From: Bradyrhizobium arachidis
GTDB lineage: Bacteria; Pseudomonadota; Alphaproteobacteria; Rhizobiales; Xanthobacteraceae
Reading direction: 5' to 3'
Assembly (NCBI RefSeq): GCF_024758505.1
Contig: NZ_CP077970.1
Location: forward strand, 6,696,001 to 6,760,000
DNA length: 64,000 bases
Below the pieces are notes generated by a model. It had not been told where the DNA came from. It was given only the letters and a program-made list of their open reading frames with translations, and searched no databases. This document shows, one piece after another, positions 44,119 through 52,125 of this stretch (the stretch's first letter is position 1; every line of letters starts with the position of its first letter). Both the position numbers and the translations under genes were made by a program.

Positions 44119-44196
44119 AGGATGGGTTGAGCCCTTTGCGAAACCCATCGTCGTCGCCAATGAATTGATGGGTTTCGCAAGAGCTCTACCCATCCT
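44119..44196. repeat. palindromic intergenic repeat (aggatgggt...acccatcct)
   Basis: Outer arms aggatgggt (44119) and acccatcct (44188) and inner arms gcgaaacccatc (about 44138) and gatgggtttcgc (about 44167) are inverted copies. It lies between the ferric-reductase gene and the IS110 element. It resembles another repeated Bradyrhizobium intergenic element; that assignment is from memory. Confidence 0.7.
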
Positions 44197-44199
44197 TGT

Positions 44200-44405
44200 A
44201 TTAGCCCGATCGCTTATATTGAGCCGTTCCGTGAGGAATGGCCCAGCCCGGGTGGCCGCCCGAGCTGGGCCGCCGTTCGATCGGATCGGTACCCATCGAA
44301 GCCTTGAGGGCTGTCTGACGTAGCGAGATCGCGACCGGCACTTCATCGGGACCCGAATGGTTGAACGAACTTTAGGTTCGCATAACAAGGGAGGGATCGA
44401 CGAAG
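44200..44405 (+). ncRNA. candidate bridge-RNA region of the IS110 element
   Basis: In the IS110 group the 5' non-coding end encodes the bridge RNA, which pairs with target and donor DNA. This segment holds a strong hairpin at 44240-44271 (GGCCCAGC...GCTGGGCC, with inner CGGG/CCCG) and a smaller one near 44365-44380 (CGAAC/GTTCG). The assignment is by family knowledge and position; loop sequences have not been matched to the ends. Confidence 0.35.
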
Positions 44406-45374
44406 ATGGTCAAGCATATCACGATCTGTGCCGGTATCGATACCGGCAAACGGAAGCTTGATGTGGCGATCGAAGGCCGCCGCGAGCCGCTGCAGGTGGA
44501 GAACACGTCGGAAGGTCACGAGGCTTTGTCGGCGTGGCTGCGACAGCATCGCGTCAAACGCATTGGCATCGAGGCGAGCGGCGGTTACGAACAGCCGGTC
44601 GTCGCCGAACTGCGGCGCAAGCGGTTTGTGGTTGTGGTGTTCCAGCCGGCCCAGGTCCGGGCTTATGCCAAATTCCACTTGCAGCGGGCCAAGAACGATA
44701 AGATCGATGCCGCTCTTATCGCAGCCTGCACCGCAGCGGTGCGGAAGATCCATGCCGCTCCCGATCCTCGGTTGCTGCCGTTCGCCGAGCAACTGACCAT
44801 GATCGATCAGATCGGCGAGGATATCGCGCGCCTCAAGAACAGGATCGAGAGCTGCCGCAATGTGAGGATTAACCAGCTCTGGCACGAGGATATCGCTCGC
44901 CTGGAGCAACGTGAGAAGGCCGCACTCAAGGCTCTGGTCGCCTCGATCTGCAAGCATCCCGACCTTGCCAGGAGGCTCGCGCTGATCAACAGCGTCGCCG
45001 GCATCGGGCTGCCGACCGCCGTTGCCATCCTGGTGCGTCTGCCTGAGATCGGCCGGATCACGCGGGAGCAAGCTGTCGCTCTCGCCGGCCTTGCGCCCTA
45101 TGACGACGACAGCGGCGACCAGGTCGGTGTTCGGCATATCGAGGGCGGACGAAAGCGGCTGCGTCGCGCTCTTTATACCGCTTCACTGGCTGCATCGTTT
45201 CGATGGAATCCGCAGCTCATCCAGCTCTACCGGAGGCTGACCGCAGCCGGAAAGGAACACAAGCGCGCGCTCGTTGCCTGCGCCAGGAAGATGCTCATCT
45301 TCGCCAACACGGTGGTAGCTCGCGGCACGCCATGGTGCGGCGAACCGCCGGCGGGATCATTCTCTGTTTCTTAG
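44406..45374 (+). CDS. IS110-family transposase
   Basis: 322 residues and apparently full length. The N-terminal DEDD (RuvC-like) domain has GIDTGKRKLDVAI, GIEASGGYE and KNDKIDAALI. The C-terminal transposase domain has INSVAGIGLPTAVAIL and the serine region YDDDSGDQVGVRHIEGGRKR. The C-terminus ends NTVVARGTPW plus a short tail, as in relatives. The ATG has GGGAGGGA some 12 bases upstream. These serine/DEDD recombinases are guided by an RNA from the element's own end. Confidence 0.93.
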   Translation: MVKHITICAGIDTGKRKLDVAIEGRREPLQVENTSEGHEALSAWLRQHRVKRIGIEASGGYEQPVVAELRRKRFVVVVFQPAQVRAYAKFHLQRAKNDKIDAALIAACTAAVRKIHAAPDPRLLPFAEQLTMIDQIGEDIARLKNRIESCRNVRINQLWHEDIARLEQREKAALKALVASICKHPDLARRLALINSVAGIGLPTAVAILVRLPEIGRITREQAVALAGLAPYDDDSGDQVGVRHIEGGRKRLRRALYTASLAASFRWNPQLIQLYRRLTAAGKEHKRALVACARKMLIFANTVVARGTPWCGEPPAGSFSVS

Positions 45375-45431
45375 TTCGACCGGGACGCGTTTCTTCGTCC
45401 CGACCTACGGCCCCTCACGACGTCGCGCGCA

Positions 45432-45504
45432 GCGTCCGTCAAGGATGGCCGTCGTTTGCCCCAACTTCACGCGATCTGCCGCCAGGCCACGCCTTGACGG
45501 ACGC
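45432..45504. repeat. long inverted repeat downstream of the transposase
   Basis: GCGTCCGTCAAGG (45432-45444) and CCTTGACGGACGC (45492-45504) are perfect inverted copies. Pairing extends inward through TGGCC/GGCCA after a small bulge. The 47-base centre is unpaired and without a gene. It could be a terminator, an element end or a separate repeat. The rest of the 45375-45591 gap shows nothing else. Confidence 0.6.
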
Positions 45505-45591
45505 GAGCACGGCGTCATCATGACAGACGCCGACGACTAAACGGCGTAAAGCACAGCCGCCATTTAATGGTTGCTGCTATCCGAGGCGACC

Positions 45592-45768
45592 TCAATCGTC
45601 CCAAACAGTCTCTCCACACAAACATCGAAACAGGCGAAGCGTCCTGCCGGTGCGCGAATCGAGGATCTCGATGAAGCGATGAAGCTTGGCGGCGCATCTC
45701 GCGCAAGATACCTGCTCGCTTCCCCGGGCGTCGTTGCCCGCGGGCTTGGCGACATCAGCGCAATCCAT
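45592..45768 (-). CDS. small zinc-ribbon-like protein, 58 aa
   Basis: A 59-codon frame from ATG 45768. The product begins MDCADVAKPAGNDARGSEQV, then SCARCAAKLHRFIEILDSRT, then GRTLRLFRCLCGETVWDD. The C-x2-C and C-x-C pairs about 24 residues apart, with regular strands between them, look like a zinc ribbon. The codon pattern is natural for this genome, whereas the opposite-strand frames here look random. GGGGATGGAA stands before the ATG. It is isolated on the minus strand next to the winged-helix/TPR regulator gene. Confidence 0.65.
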   Translation of the reverse strand: MDCADVAKPAGNDARGSEQVSCARCAAKLHRFIEILDSRTGRTLRLFRCLCGETVWDD

Positions 45769-45973
45769 GGTTCCATCCCCGGTTGCGTGCGCCCCCAGCC
45801 GCCAAGGTGGGGCGGGTTATGACATGCCAGCCACCTCGCCGCGTTATCCTGTGTTACTTTTGCGCGTTACGAACGCGGTGGAACTCGGGGCCCTGAGCTC
45901 TCCCGGTGCGTTCGGAGTGCGCAAGCCGTGATCGCCGCACATCCACGTCGCGTCGATGTCGAAGGCGCATGCC

Positions 45974-47887
45974 TCATTGCTCCGGCACGCCCGCCTTCCT
46001 CAGCCCATCCAGAATGTCCTCGACGCCGCGGCGATATTCCGGGTCGGTCGAGGTGCCGTAGGCGAATTGGCGATAGAGCTGCACCGAGAAATTGGGGCGC
46101 CTCTTGCTCAACTCCGTGTACACCTGCCGGGCCTCCTCGAGTCGTCCGGCCGAGCCATAGGCCGAAATCAGGCTGACCTGCGCGTGCCAGAAGGAGCCGT
46201 TGAGGCCGACCGCGCGCCTGCATTGCTCGACGGCTTCCTCGTACTCGCGAAGATGCAGGCGCACACTGCACAGCTCCCACACCCAAAGGAATGCAGCAGG
46301 GTCTCGCGGACTAGTGCGAATGGCGAGCTCGGCCGGCCGGGCCGCTTCGCGCGGCCGCCCTAACATCATGAGGGCAAACGCCTTGCCCGCATTGGCGACG
46401 TGGAAATTCGCACGGATTTCGAGCGCGGTATTGAATTCTGCCAATGCCTGCGCCGGCCGGTCAAACAGGAGAAGGTTTCCCTTGACGGTGTGAGCCCTGT
46501 AGCTTCCCGGACTCCTGGAAAGGGCCTTGTCGATGAGCTCATTCGCCTGCGTCGTGTCGGCGAAAGGGTACACCGACCATCCGAGGAACAGTTCAGTCAC
46601 GATGCATCCCGCCTTCCCGATCATGGCCTCGACGTTGTCAGGGTCGAGTTGCAGCGCCTTGTCGAAGAGCTCCCTGGCTTGCGCCGTGCTGGTCTGGGAC
46701 AATTCCCCGAGCTGCCTTGCCAGACCGCGCATGGCGAAGTCGGCCGACGCCGGATTCTTCGAGCGCTCCACCTCGCTGCGGCGGGATTCGGCCTGGAACA
46801 GTTGAAGGGCAAGCGAGCGGGACAACCGCGCCGTGATCTGGTCCTGCAATTGGGAAAGGCTTGCACGGCTGCCATCGAAGCGATCGGACCAGATATCGCC
46901 GCCGGTCTGAAGATCTGACAGCGACACGTTGACCCGAACCTGATCGCCATTGCGTTGTACGGCGCCCTGGATCGCCCAGCGTATGCCGAGATCGGTTCCC
47001 AGCTTCTTCAGATCGACCGGCTTGTTCTTGAAGGTAAAGGCCGTCTCGCGTCCGATGACGAAAGCGTCGGGCGCCTGTCCGAGATCGGTCGTCAGATCCG
47101 TCGTCACGGCGTCGGCGAGGTAGTCCTGCTCCGGATCATTGTTGAGATTGGCGAAGGGCAGGACGATGAAGGAGAGGCGCGGGGCGATCGCGGGCTTGGG
47201 CGCCGGTTGCCCCTCGACGACCTTCTGACCTTCCCGCAAGACGTCGGTACGAACCGTCTTCCAGACGTTCCAATAGCCGACGAGTCCGCCTGCAATGGCC
47301 CCGATCGCGGCGAACGATGCCAGCGCTCCGCCAACGAGCTTCACACGACCTCTGAGGTAGCCGGACCATCTGCCGGACGGCCGCGTCTCCGATACCTTCC
47401 CTGAGGCACCGCTATCCGATGTCGTTGTCCCTGCCCTTACATCGGCAAACGAGTTCCGGTCGGCGGCACCGTTCGGTGTCGGGGACAGTGGCGCGTCAAC
47501 CAAGACCTTCCCGGCAACCTCAGCTGCGGGATCCGGCAAATCTGCCGGGCTGGCAGCGCGCGCTGCGGGGGCCCGCTCCTCGGTATGCACGGTGCCGACG
47601 AAACGAAAGCCCCGTCGCGGAAACGTCTTGATCAGACGCTGCTCCTCGCCGCTGTCGCCAATGGCACGTCGGACGGCGTTGAGGCGTGTCGTCAACGCCG
47701 CATCGGATACGATCCTGCCATTCCAGATGGCGTTGACGAGGTCGTCCTTGCTGACGACGCAATCCCTGCTGCGGATCAAATATTCGAGCAGATCGAACAC
47801 CTGCGGCGGCGTGAGCACAACCTCAGGCCCGCGCCGAAGCTCGCGCCGGTCCGTGTCCAACGCATATTCCTCGAAGAAATAGCGCAC
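45974..47887 (-). CDS. winged-helix regulator with a membrane helix, TolB-like and TPR domains
   Basis: About 637 residues and a paralogue of the regulator at 39243. The N-terminal Trans_reg_C winged helix is at residues 1-97 (VRYFFEEYALDTDRREL, then TTRLNAVRRAIGDSGEEQRL). A Pro/Ala linker follows, then one membrane helix near residue 195 (LVGGALASFAAIGAIAGGLV), a TolB-like domain (SFIVLPFANLNNDPEQDYLA) and TPR repeats. The CadC-like layout suggests a membrane-anchored regulator with the sensor outside. GTG 47887 has GAAGGG six bases upstream; the frame continues to 47938. Confidence 0.85.
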   Translation of the reverse strand: MRYFFEEYALDTDRRELRRGPEVVLTPPQVFDLLEYLIRSRDCVVSKDDLVNAIWNGRIVSDAALTTRLNAVRRAIGDSGEEQRLIKTFPRRGFRFVGTVHTEERAPAARAASPADLPDPAAEVAGKVLVDAPLSPTPNGAADRNSFADVRAGTTTSDSGASGKVSETRPSGRWSGYLRGRVKLVGGALASFAAIGAIAGGLVGYWNVWKTVRTDVLREGQKVVEGQPAPKPAIAPRLSFIVLPFANLNNDPEQDYLADAVTTDLTTDLGQAPDAFVIGRETAFTFKNKPVDLKKLGTDLGIRWAIQGAVQRNGDQVRVNVSLSDLQTGGDIWSDRFDGSRASLSQLQDQITARLSRSLALQLFQAESRRSEVERSKNPASADFAMRGLARQLGELSQTSTAQARELFDKALQLDPDNVEAMIGKAGCIVTELFLGWSVYPFADTTQANELIDKALSRSPGSYRAHTVKGNLLLFDRPAQALAEFNTALEIRANFHVANAGKAFALMMLGRPREAARPAELAIRTSPRDPAAFLWVWELCSVRLHLREYEEAVEQCRRAVGLNGSFWHAQVSLISAYGSAGRLEEARQVYTELSKRRPNFSVQLYRQFAYGTSTDPEYRRGVEDILDGLRKAGVPEQ

Positions 47888-47952
47888 GGCACCCTTCCCC
47901 AGGCTCGCTTCACGACCGCGGCAGGAGCTGCCCGGCAAGAATAAGCGTTCGG

Positions 47953-47968
47953 TAAGGAAAATGTAAGC
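47953..47968. promoter_or_regulatory. TAAGG direct repeat shared with the paralogous regulator
   Basis: TAAGG (47953) and TAAGC (47964) repeat with an 11-base period in AAGGAAAATGTAAG. The motif upstream of the other regulator at 40848 is AAGGAAAATTAAG. It lies 66 bases before GTG 47887 and on the upstream side of the divergent DUF1127 gene. Confidence 0.45.
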
Positions 47969-48038
47969 CGGAGATCAAGCGCGTCCCATCACACCGTGGC
48001 ACCGTCAAACCATTGAAGCCGTCAGCGGAGTGATTGCC

Positions 48039-48302
48039 ATGAGCACGACCTTTGACACACGCGGGCTGCGACGGACGGTCGCTTCACCCACACTCGTCAT
48101 TCTCTTCAGGACTTTTTTGCTTTTCAGGACTTTTTTGGCTGGATTTCGGGAATGGCGCGAGCACCGCAGACTATACTCCGCCTTGTCGAACCTCAGTGAC
48201 CGGGAGCTGATCGACATCGGCACCACGCGCGGTGAGATCGACTATGTCGCCTCGCACCGGGATACCGATCCCCGAGGGGCTCGCGCGGTGGATCAGATCT
48301 GA
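48039..48302 (+). CDS. DUF1127 (YjiS-like) small protein with internal duplication
   Basis: 87 residues. The C-terminal half is the DUF1127 signature (WREHRRLYSALSNLSDRELI, then DIGTTRGEID), an Arg-rich helix found in small proteins that bind RNA or regulatory partners and affect phosphate and stress responses in rhizobia. The N-terminal half has a tandem FRTFL-LFRTFL segment from a near-perfect DNA repeat (ttcaggacttttttg twice). ATG 48039 has GGAG eight bases upstream; a GTG at 48030 is in frame. Confidence 0.85.
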   Translation: MSTTFDTRGLRRTVASPTLVILFRTFLLFRTFLAGFREWREHRRLYSALSNLSDRELIDIGTTRGEIDYVASHRDTDPRGARAVDQI

Positions 48303-48316
48303 GACCTGCCGCCGGT

Positions 48317-48355
48317 GGGCTTGGCAAGTGGACTTGGCAAGTGGACTTGGCAAGC
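48317..48355. repeat. three tandem 13-base repeats
   Basis: ggacttggcaagt occurs three times in a row (first copy with g for a, last with c for t), between the DUF1127 and cupin genes. It is a short slippage-type repeat in the cupin leader. Confidence 0.8.
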
Positions 48356-48392
48356 CGGGTAGCGAAGGCCATCTAGACCGGAGAGAACGATC

Positions 48393-48734
48393 ATGCAGAC
48401 CATGGACAATCTTCGGTCGCCCAACGAGCGTACCTATGGCCTGGAGCATGTGGCCGTTGGAGTGGACGTGCGGGTGTCAACCTTGAGCCTTGTGGGCGAC
48501 GAATGCGTCCCTTGGCACTGGCATACGCGTACGAGCGATATCTTCTTCTGCCTTGAAGGCACGGCGGTTGTGGAAACTCACAATCCCGGCAACGCGAGAC
48601 TCGTCAATGTCGGCGAACGGTATGACGTTCCGCCGGGCGTTCCGCATCGTGTCACACCGCTTGGAGGCAAGAGATGTCGGTTCGTCCTGGTGCAGGGTGT
48701 CGGCAAGGCGGATTTTCATCCGGGACGGCCATGA
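48393..48734 (+). CDS. cupin-domain protein
   Basis: A 113-residue cupin. Metal motif one: VPWHWHTRTSDIFFCLEGTA (two His and an Asp in place of the usual Glu). Motif two: DVPPGVPHRVTPLG. GGAGAG is eight bases before ATG 48393. Such single-domain cupins often act as small isomerases or dioxygenases, or bind ligands. It may be co-transcribed with the DUF1127 gene 90 bases upstream. Confidence 0.8.
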   Translation: MQTMDNLRSPNERTYGLEHVAVGVDVRVSTLSLVGDECVPWHWHTRTSDIFFCLEGTAVVETHNPGNARLVNVGERYDVPPGVPHRVTPLGGKRCRFVLVQGVGKADFHPGRP

Positions 48735-48761
48735 CGTCCGCACTGAAAGTAATTCAATCTC

Positions 48762-48777
48762 TGTGACCTAGATCATA
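48762..48777. promoter_or_regulatory. CRP/FNR-like dyad
   Basis: TGTGACCTAGATCATA resembles both TGTGA-N6-TCACA (CRP) and the TTGAC-N4-ATCAA box of FixK/FNR proteins in rhizobia, with mismatches. It lies 307 bases before the MFS gene, so the target is unclear. Confidence 0.3.
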
Positions 48778-48869
48778 GGTTGTGCCGCTAGAGCGGGCTA
48801 AATTCGAAGGTACCGGTTGAGCGTTAGCTCGCTTTGCCGCGCCCCCACGGGCGTTTCCTCCCTAGACTT

Positions 48870-48903
48870 CGCCGATCGCTTCGATCAAGCGGAGCGATCG
48901 GCG
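48870..48903. terminator. strong hairpin in the 48735-49084 gap
   Basis: CGCCGATCGCT (48870-48880) and AGCGATCGGCG (48893-48903) form a perfect 11-bp stem with a 12-base loop. It is not followed by a T-run. The remaining parts of this 350-base gap contain no gene. Confidence 0.45.
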
Positions 48904-49084
48904 CCTTCATCGATCATGGCCCTGTGGCCGAGACGGCGAAGTGCCCTTAAAGCGCGATGCTTTCCGGACATCTCGGAACGCCCGGAACGTCGCGTTCCGG
49001 AATGACGGGGCTGTCTTTCCCGCAGTTGGCACCTGCCATCCGATCGTGTAACGCCAGCGAAAAGCTTGTCGGGACGGGACGCTC

Positions 49085-50341
49085 ATGGGTACCGCTGCCA
49101 GTGATGAAGCGGGCGTTGGCACCCGCGCGCTGATCTTTGCGCTCGTCGCGCTCGCCTGCGGGCACATGCTGTCGACCTTGCTGCGCACGATCCCGGCGGT
49201 CAGCCTCGACCTGATGGCGGCGGATTTCCGCGTCAAGCCGCAGGCGCTGGCGAGCCTCACCTCGGTCTATCATTTCGCCTTTGCCGCAGCCCAGATCCCG
49301 GTCGGCGCCGCGATGGATCGCTTTGGCGTACGCCCGGTGTCGCTCAGCCTGCTCGTCGGAACCGTTGTCGGCGCGATCGCGTCGGGCTTTGCGACGGGGC
49401 CCGAGAGCTTTGCGGTCGGGCAACTGCTCCTGGGCGTAGCGACCTCGGGCATGCTGATGTGCCCGATGACGCTGGCTGCCAAGCAATTGTCGGCGGCGCG
49501 GTTCGGCCTGTGGTCGGGCGCGATCCTCTCGATCGGCAATATCGGCATGCTGCTGTCGTCGTCACCGCTCGCCTTCGTGGTCGATCATCATGGCTGGCGC
49601 GCCGGGTTCTGGATCTCCGCCGTCGCCGGCATCCTGGTGGCGCTCGCCGTGTTCGCGCTGGTGCCGAGCCAGCCGGCCGAACACAAGGACGATTCCTCGC
49701 CGCTGTCGCAGATGATCGAGGTGCTCAGGCTCGGCCTGTCGCGTCCGTTGCGCGGCCTGATTGCGCTCGCGCTGGTGTCGCTTGCCACCTCGCTGGTGCT
49801 GCGGGGCCTGTGGGGCGGCCCGTGGCTGATGGAGATCAAGGGATTGTCGCGGGTGGAGGCCGGCAACCAGCTCGGCGCCTTCACCATTGCGATGATCGTC
49901 GGCCCGCTGTGCATCGGCATGGTCGACCGAAAGCTCGGCCGCCGCCGCGAGCTGGTTGCGGCCTCGCATCTGACCGGCGCGATTCTGCTGGCGCTGATGG
50001 CGCTCGGCGCGCCAAACTATCCGGTTGCTTGGCTGTTCGGCGTATCCGTGATGCCGTCGCAATATGATCTCGTGTTGTTCGTTCTCATCGGGCTCGCAAC
50101 CGCGGCGCAGCCGCTGATTTTTGGCATGTCGCGGCAACTGGTCGATGCGGCGACGGCGGGCAAGGCGCTCGCCGCGGTCAATCTGGCGTTCTTCCTCGGC
50201 GCAGCCCTGATGCAGTCGGTCACCGGCGCGGTGGCGGCGCTCGCCGGCCTTCCGGCGGTGCTGCTGTTCATGGCGACAGCGCTGCTGGCCGGCTCGCTGA
50301 TCTTTTTGATCTATACGTCGCCGCAGTCGGCGATAGACTAG
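49085..50341 (+). CDS. MFS transporter
   Basis: A 418-residue major-facilitator protein with 12 predicted helices. Loop 2-3 carries the signature-like GAAMDRFGVRPVSLSLLVGT, and the N-terminal half has LSTLLRTIPAVSLDLMAADF. The family resembles the nitrate/drug exporter-type MFS of rhizobia; the substrate is unknown. The M20 peptidase gene begins 30 bases downstream, so they may form an operon that imports and hydrolyses a peptide-like compound. Confidence 0.87.
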   Translation: MGTAASDEAGVGTRALIFALVALACGHMLSTLLRTIPAVSLDLMAADFRVKPQALASLTSVYHFAFAAAQIPVGAAMDRFGVRPVSLSLLVGTVVGAIASGFATGPESFAVGQLLLGVATSGMLMCPMTLAAKQLSAARFGLWSGAILSIGNIGMLLSSSPLAFVVDHHGWRAGFWISAVAGILVALAVFALVPSQPAEHKDDSSPLSQMIEVLRLGLSRPLRGLIALALVSLATSLVLRGLWGGPWLMEIKGLSRVEAGNQLGAFTIAMIVGPLCIGMVDRKLGRRRELVAASHLTGAILLALMALGAPNYPVAWLFGVSVMPSQYDLVLFVLIGLATAAQPLIFGMSRQLVDAATAGKALAAVNLAFFLGAALMQSVTGAVAALAGLPAVLLFMATALLAGSLIFLIYTSPQSAID

Positions 50342-50371
50342 GTCGGAATGCCCTCAGCAAAGGAAGAGTTG

Positions 50372-51577
50372 ATGCCCGTCGACACCAAGGCCGCCACCGA
50401 TCGTCTCATGCGTTTCCTCGCCGTCGAGGGCGTCACCGGGAAGGAGGCGGCGATCGGGCGCGAACTCGCCGCAGCGCTCCGGGAGGCCGGCGTGCCCGCG
50501 GACGCGATCCGCCTCGACGACGCCAACACCCGCATTCCCTTAGCCACCGAGACCGGCAATCTCATCGTCGACCTGCCCGGCCGCGGCGCGCTGCACAACC
50601 AGCCGCGGATCATGTTCATGACCCACATGGACACCGTGCCGCTCTGCGCCGGCGCCAAGCCAAAACTTTCCGGGCGCAAGATCGTCAACGACGCCAAAAC
50701 CGCGCTCGGCGGCGACAACCGCTGCGGCTGCGGCGTGCTGGTGACGCTGGCGGCGGAGCTCGAAAAGCAGAAGCTTGATCATCCGCCGATCACGCTGTTG
50801 TTCTGCGTGCGCGAGGAGAGCGGGCTCTACGGCGCGCGCCACGTCAAGCTCGACGAGCTCGGCTCGCCCAAGATGGCCTTCAACTATGACGGCGGCTCGG
50901 CCTCGAATGTCACCATCGGCGCGGTCGGCGCCGATCGCTGGACCGTCGAAATCTTCGGCCGCGCCTCGCATGCCGGCGTGGCACCCGAGCGCGGCATCTC
51001 CTCGACCATGATCCTGGCGCTGGCGCTCGCCGAGGTGAAGGCCGGCGGCTGGTTCGGCAAGGTGGTGAAGGGCAAGGGCGCGAGCGCGCGGCAGGGCACG
51101 AGCAATGTGGGCCCCGTCACCGGCGGCGAGGGCCGCCCCGCGGGCGACGCCACCAATGTCGTCACCGACTATGTGCATGTGCGCGGCGAGAGCCGCAGCC
51201 ATGACGGAAAATTCTTCAGGGAGATCACGAAGGCCTACAAGGCGGCGTTCGAGAAGGCGGCCAAGCGCGTCACGAACGCGCAAGGCAAATCCGGCCGCGT
51301 GAAATTCAAGGCCGAGACCGACTATTATCCGTTCCGCATGAAGGAGAACCTGCCCGTCGTCAAACGCGCAATCGAAGCCGTGTCCGCGGTCGGCGGAGCA
51401 CCGGTGTTGCGCGCCGCCAATGGCGGGCTCGATGCCAACTGGATGGTCCGCCACGGCATTCCGACCGTCACCTTTGGCGCGGGACAGAACGAGGTGCACA
51501 CGATCGACGAATGGATCAATCTCGGCGAATACGACCGCGCCTGCGCCCTCGCCGTGCAGCTCGCGACGATGCGGTGA
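50372..51577 (+). CDS. M20-family metallopeptidase (PepT/tripeptidase-like)
   Basis: About 401 residues. Zinc ligands and catalytic residues are visible: MTHMDTVPLCAG (His, Asp), GGDNRCGCGV (bridging Asp), REESGLYGARH (catalytic Glu pair), NYDGGSASN (Asp) and NEVHTIDEWINLG (His). The dimerisation domain is inserted at about 180-290 (GRASHAGVAPERGISSTMIL). It would cleave short peptides or N-acyl amino acids in the cytoplasm. ATG 50372 follows AAGGAAGAG; ATG 50348 is also in frame. Confidence 0.9.
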   Translation: MPVDTKAATDRLMRFLAVEGVTGKEAAIGRELAAALREAGVPADAIRLDDANTRIPLATETGNLIVDLPGRGALHNQPRIMFMTHMDTVPLCAGAKPKLSGRKIVNDAKTALGGDNRCGCGVLVTLAAELEKQKLDHPPITLLFCVREESGLYGARHVKLDELGSPKMAFNYDGGSASNVTIGAVGADRWTVEIFGRASHAGVAPERGISSTMILALALAEVKAGGWFGKVVKGKGASARQGTSNVGPVTGGEGRPAGDATNVVTDYVHVRGESRSHDGKFFREITKAYKAAFEKAAKRVTNAQGKSGRVKFKAETDYYPFRMKENLPVVKRAIEAVSAVGGAPVLRAANGGLDANWMVRHGIPTVTFGAGQNEVHTIDEWINLGEYDRACALAVQLATMR

Positions 51578-51582
51578 TCGGC

Positions 51583-52119
51583 ATGATCAGGTTCGCGGTG
51601 GCGGGACTGGCGATGCTCGCGTGCGCGGGCGCAGTCGCTGCGGAAGAGGACAACAGCGCCTTGCTGGTCGATCTCTTCGCCAAAATCTGCGCGCCCAAGC
51701 CCGCCCTGCCGAGCCAGGTCGAGCGGGTCGCAACGAGCCTGGGTTTCGTCAGCGACGGCGGCCCGATCACGGCCGAGATGGAACGCGGACCCAAGATCGA
51801 CATTCTCTACATGGCAAAACTGATCAGGCGTGGCGAGCGGATTGGCAGCATGAGCGCCTATTTCGCCGGCCCCGACGACGGCCCGAGCGTGACATGCACG
51901 GTGACGGCCACAGGCGTGTCGGCCGACGCGCTGCCCGGCCTGATCGAAAAATCATTGAAGGCCCGTGAGCGGGCCGACAAGCCGTCCAACGACGAAAATC
52001 ATCGCCTGGCGAGTTGGCGTGTCGGCACGGGAAGCGGCGACACGCTCGACATGTCGGTGTGGCGAACGTCGCCGCGCCGCGCCTCGATCAGCATCGGCTA
52101 TGTCGGCTACAAGCGGTGA
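51583..52119 (+). CDS. secreted hypothetical protein, 178 aa
   Basis: It begins five bases after the peptidase stop and is probably co-transcribed. A clear signal peptide (MIRFAVAGLAMLACAGAVAA) is followed by a mature part of about 155 residues with two cysteines (KICAPKPALP and VTCTVTATG) that could form a disulfide. The ending SVWRTSPRRASISIGYVGYK looks like beta strands. No family is recognised. An in-frame GTG nine bases upstream is an alternative start. Confidence 0.75.
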   Translation: MIRFAVAGLAMLACAGAVAAEEDNSALLVDLFAKICAPKPALPSQVERVATSLGFVSDGGPITAEMERGPKIDILYMAKLIRRGERIGSMSAYFAGPDDGPSVTCTVTATGVSADALPGLIEKSLKARERADKPSNDENHRLASWRVGTGSGDTLDMSVWRTSPRRASISIGYVGYKR

Positions 52120-52125
52120 GCGGGA

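Larger units (their letters stand above)
44200..45420 (+). mobile_element. IS110-family insertion sequence (ends approximate)
   Basis: One transposase gene is preceded by about 200 bases of structured non-coding DNA. IS110 elements make no reliable terminal inverted repeats and no clear target duplication, so I cannot fix the ends. The left limit is drawn after the palindromic repeat and the right limit after the hairpin cgggacg/cgtcccg at 45381-45402. Confidence 0.5.

Noticed and set aside
48317..48355. Tandem 13-mers considered as a CRISPR-like array
   Set aside because: The units are adjacent without spacers and far too short.
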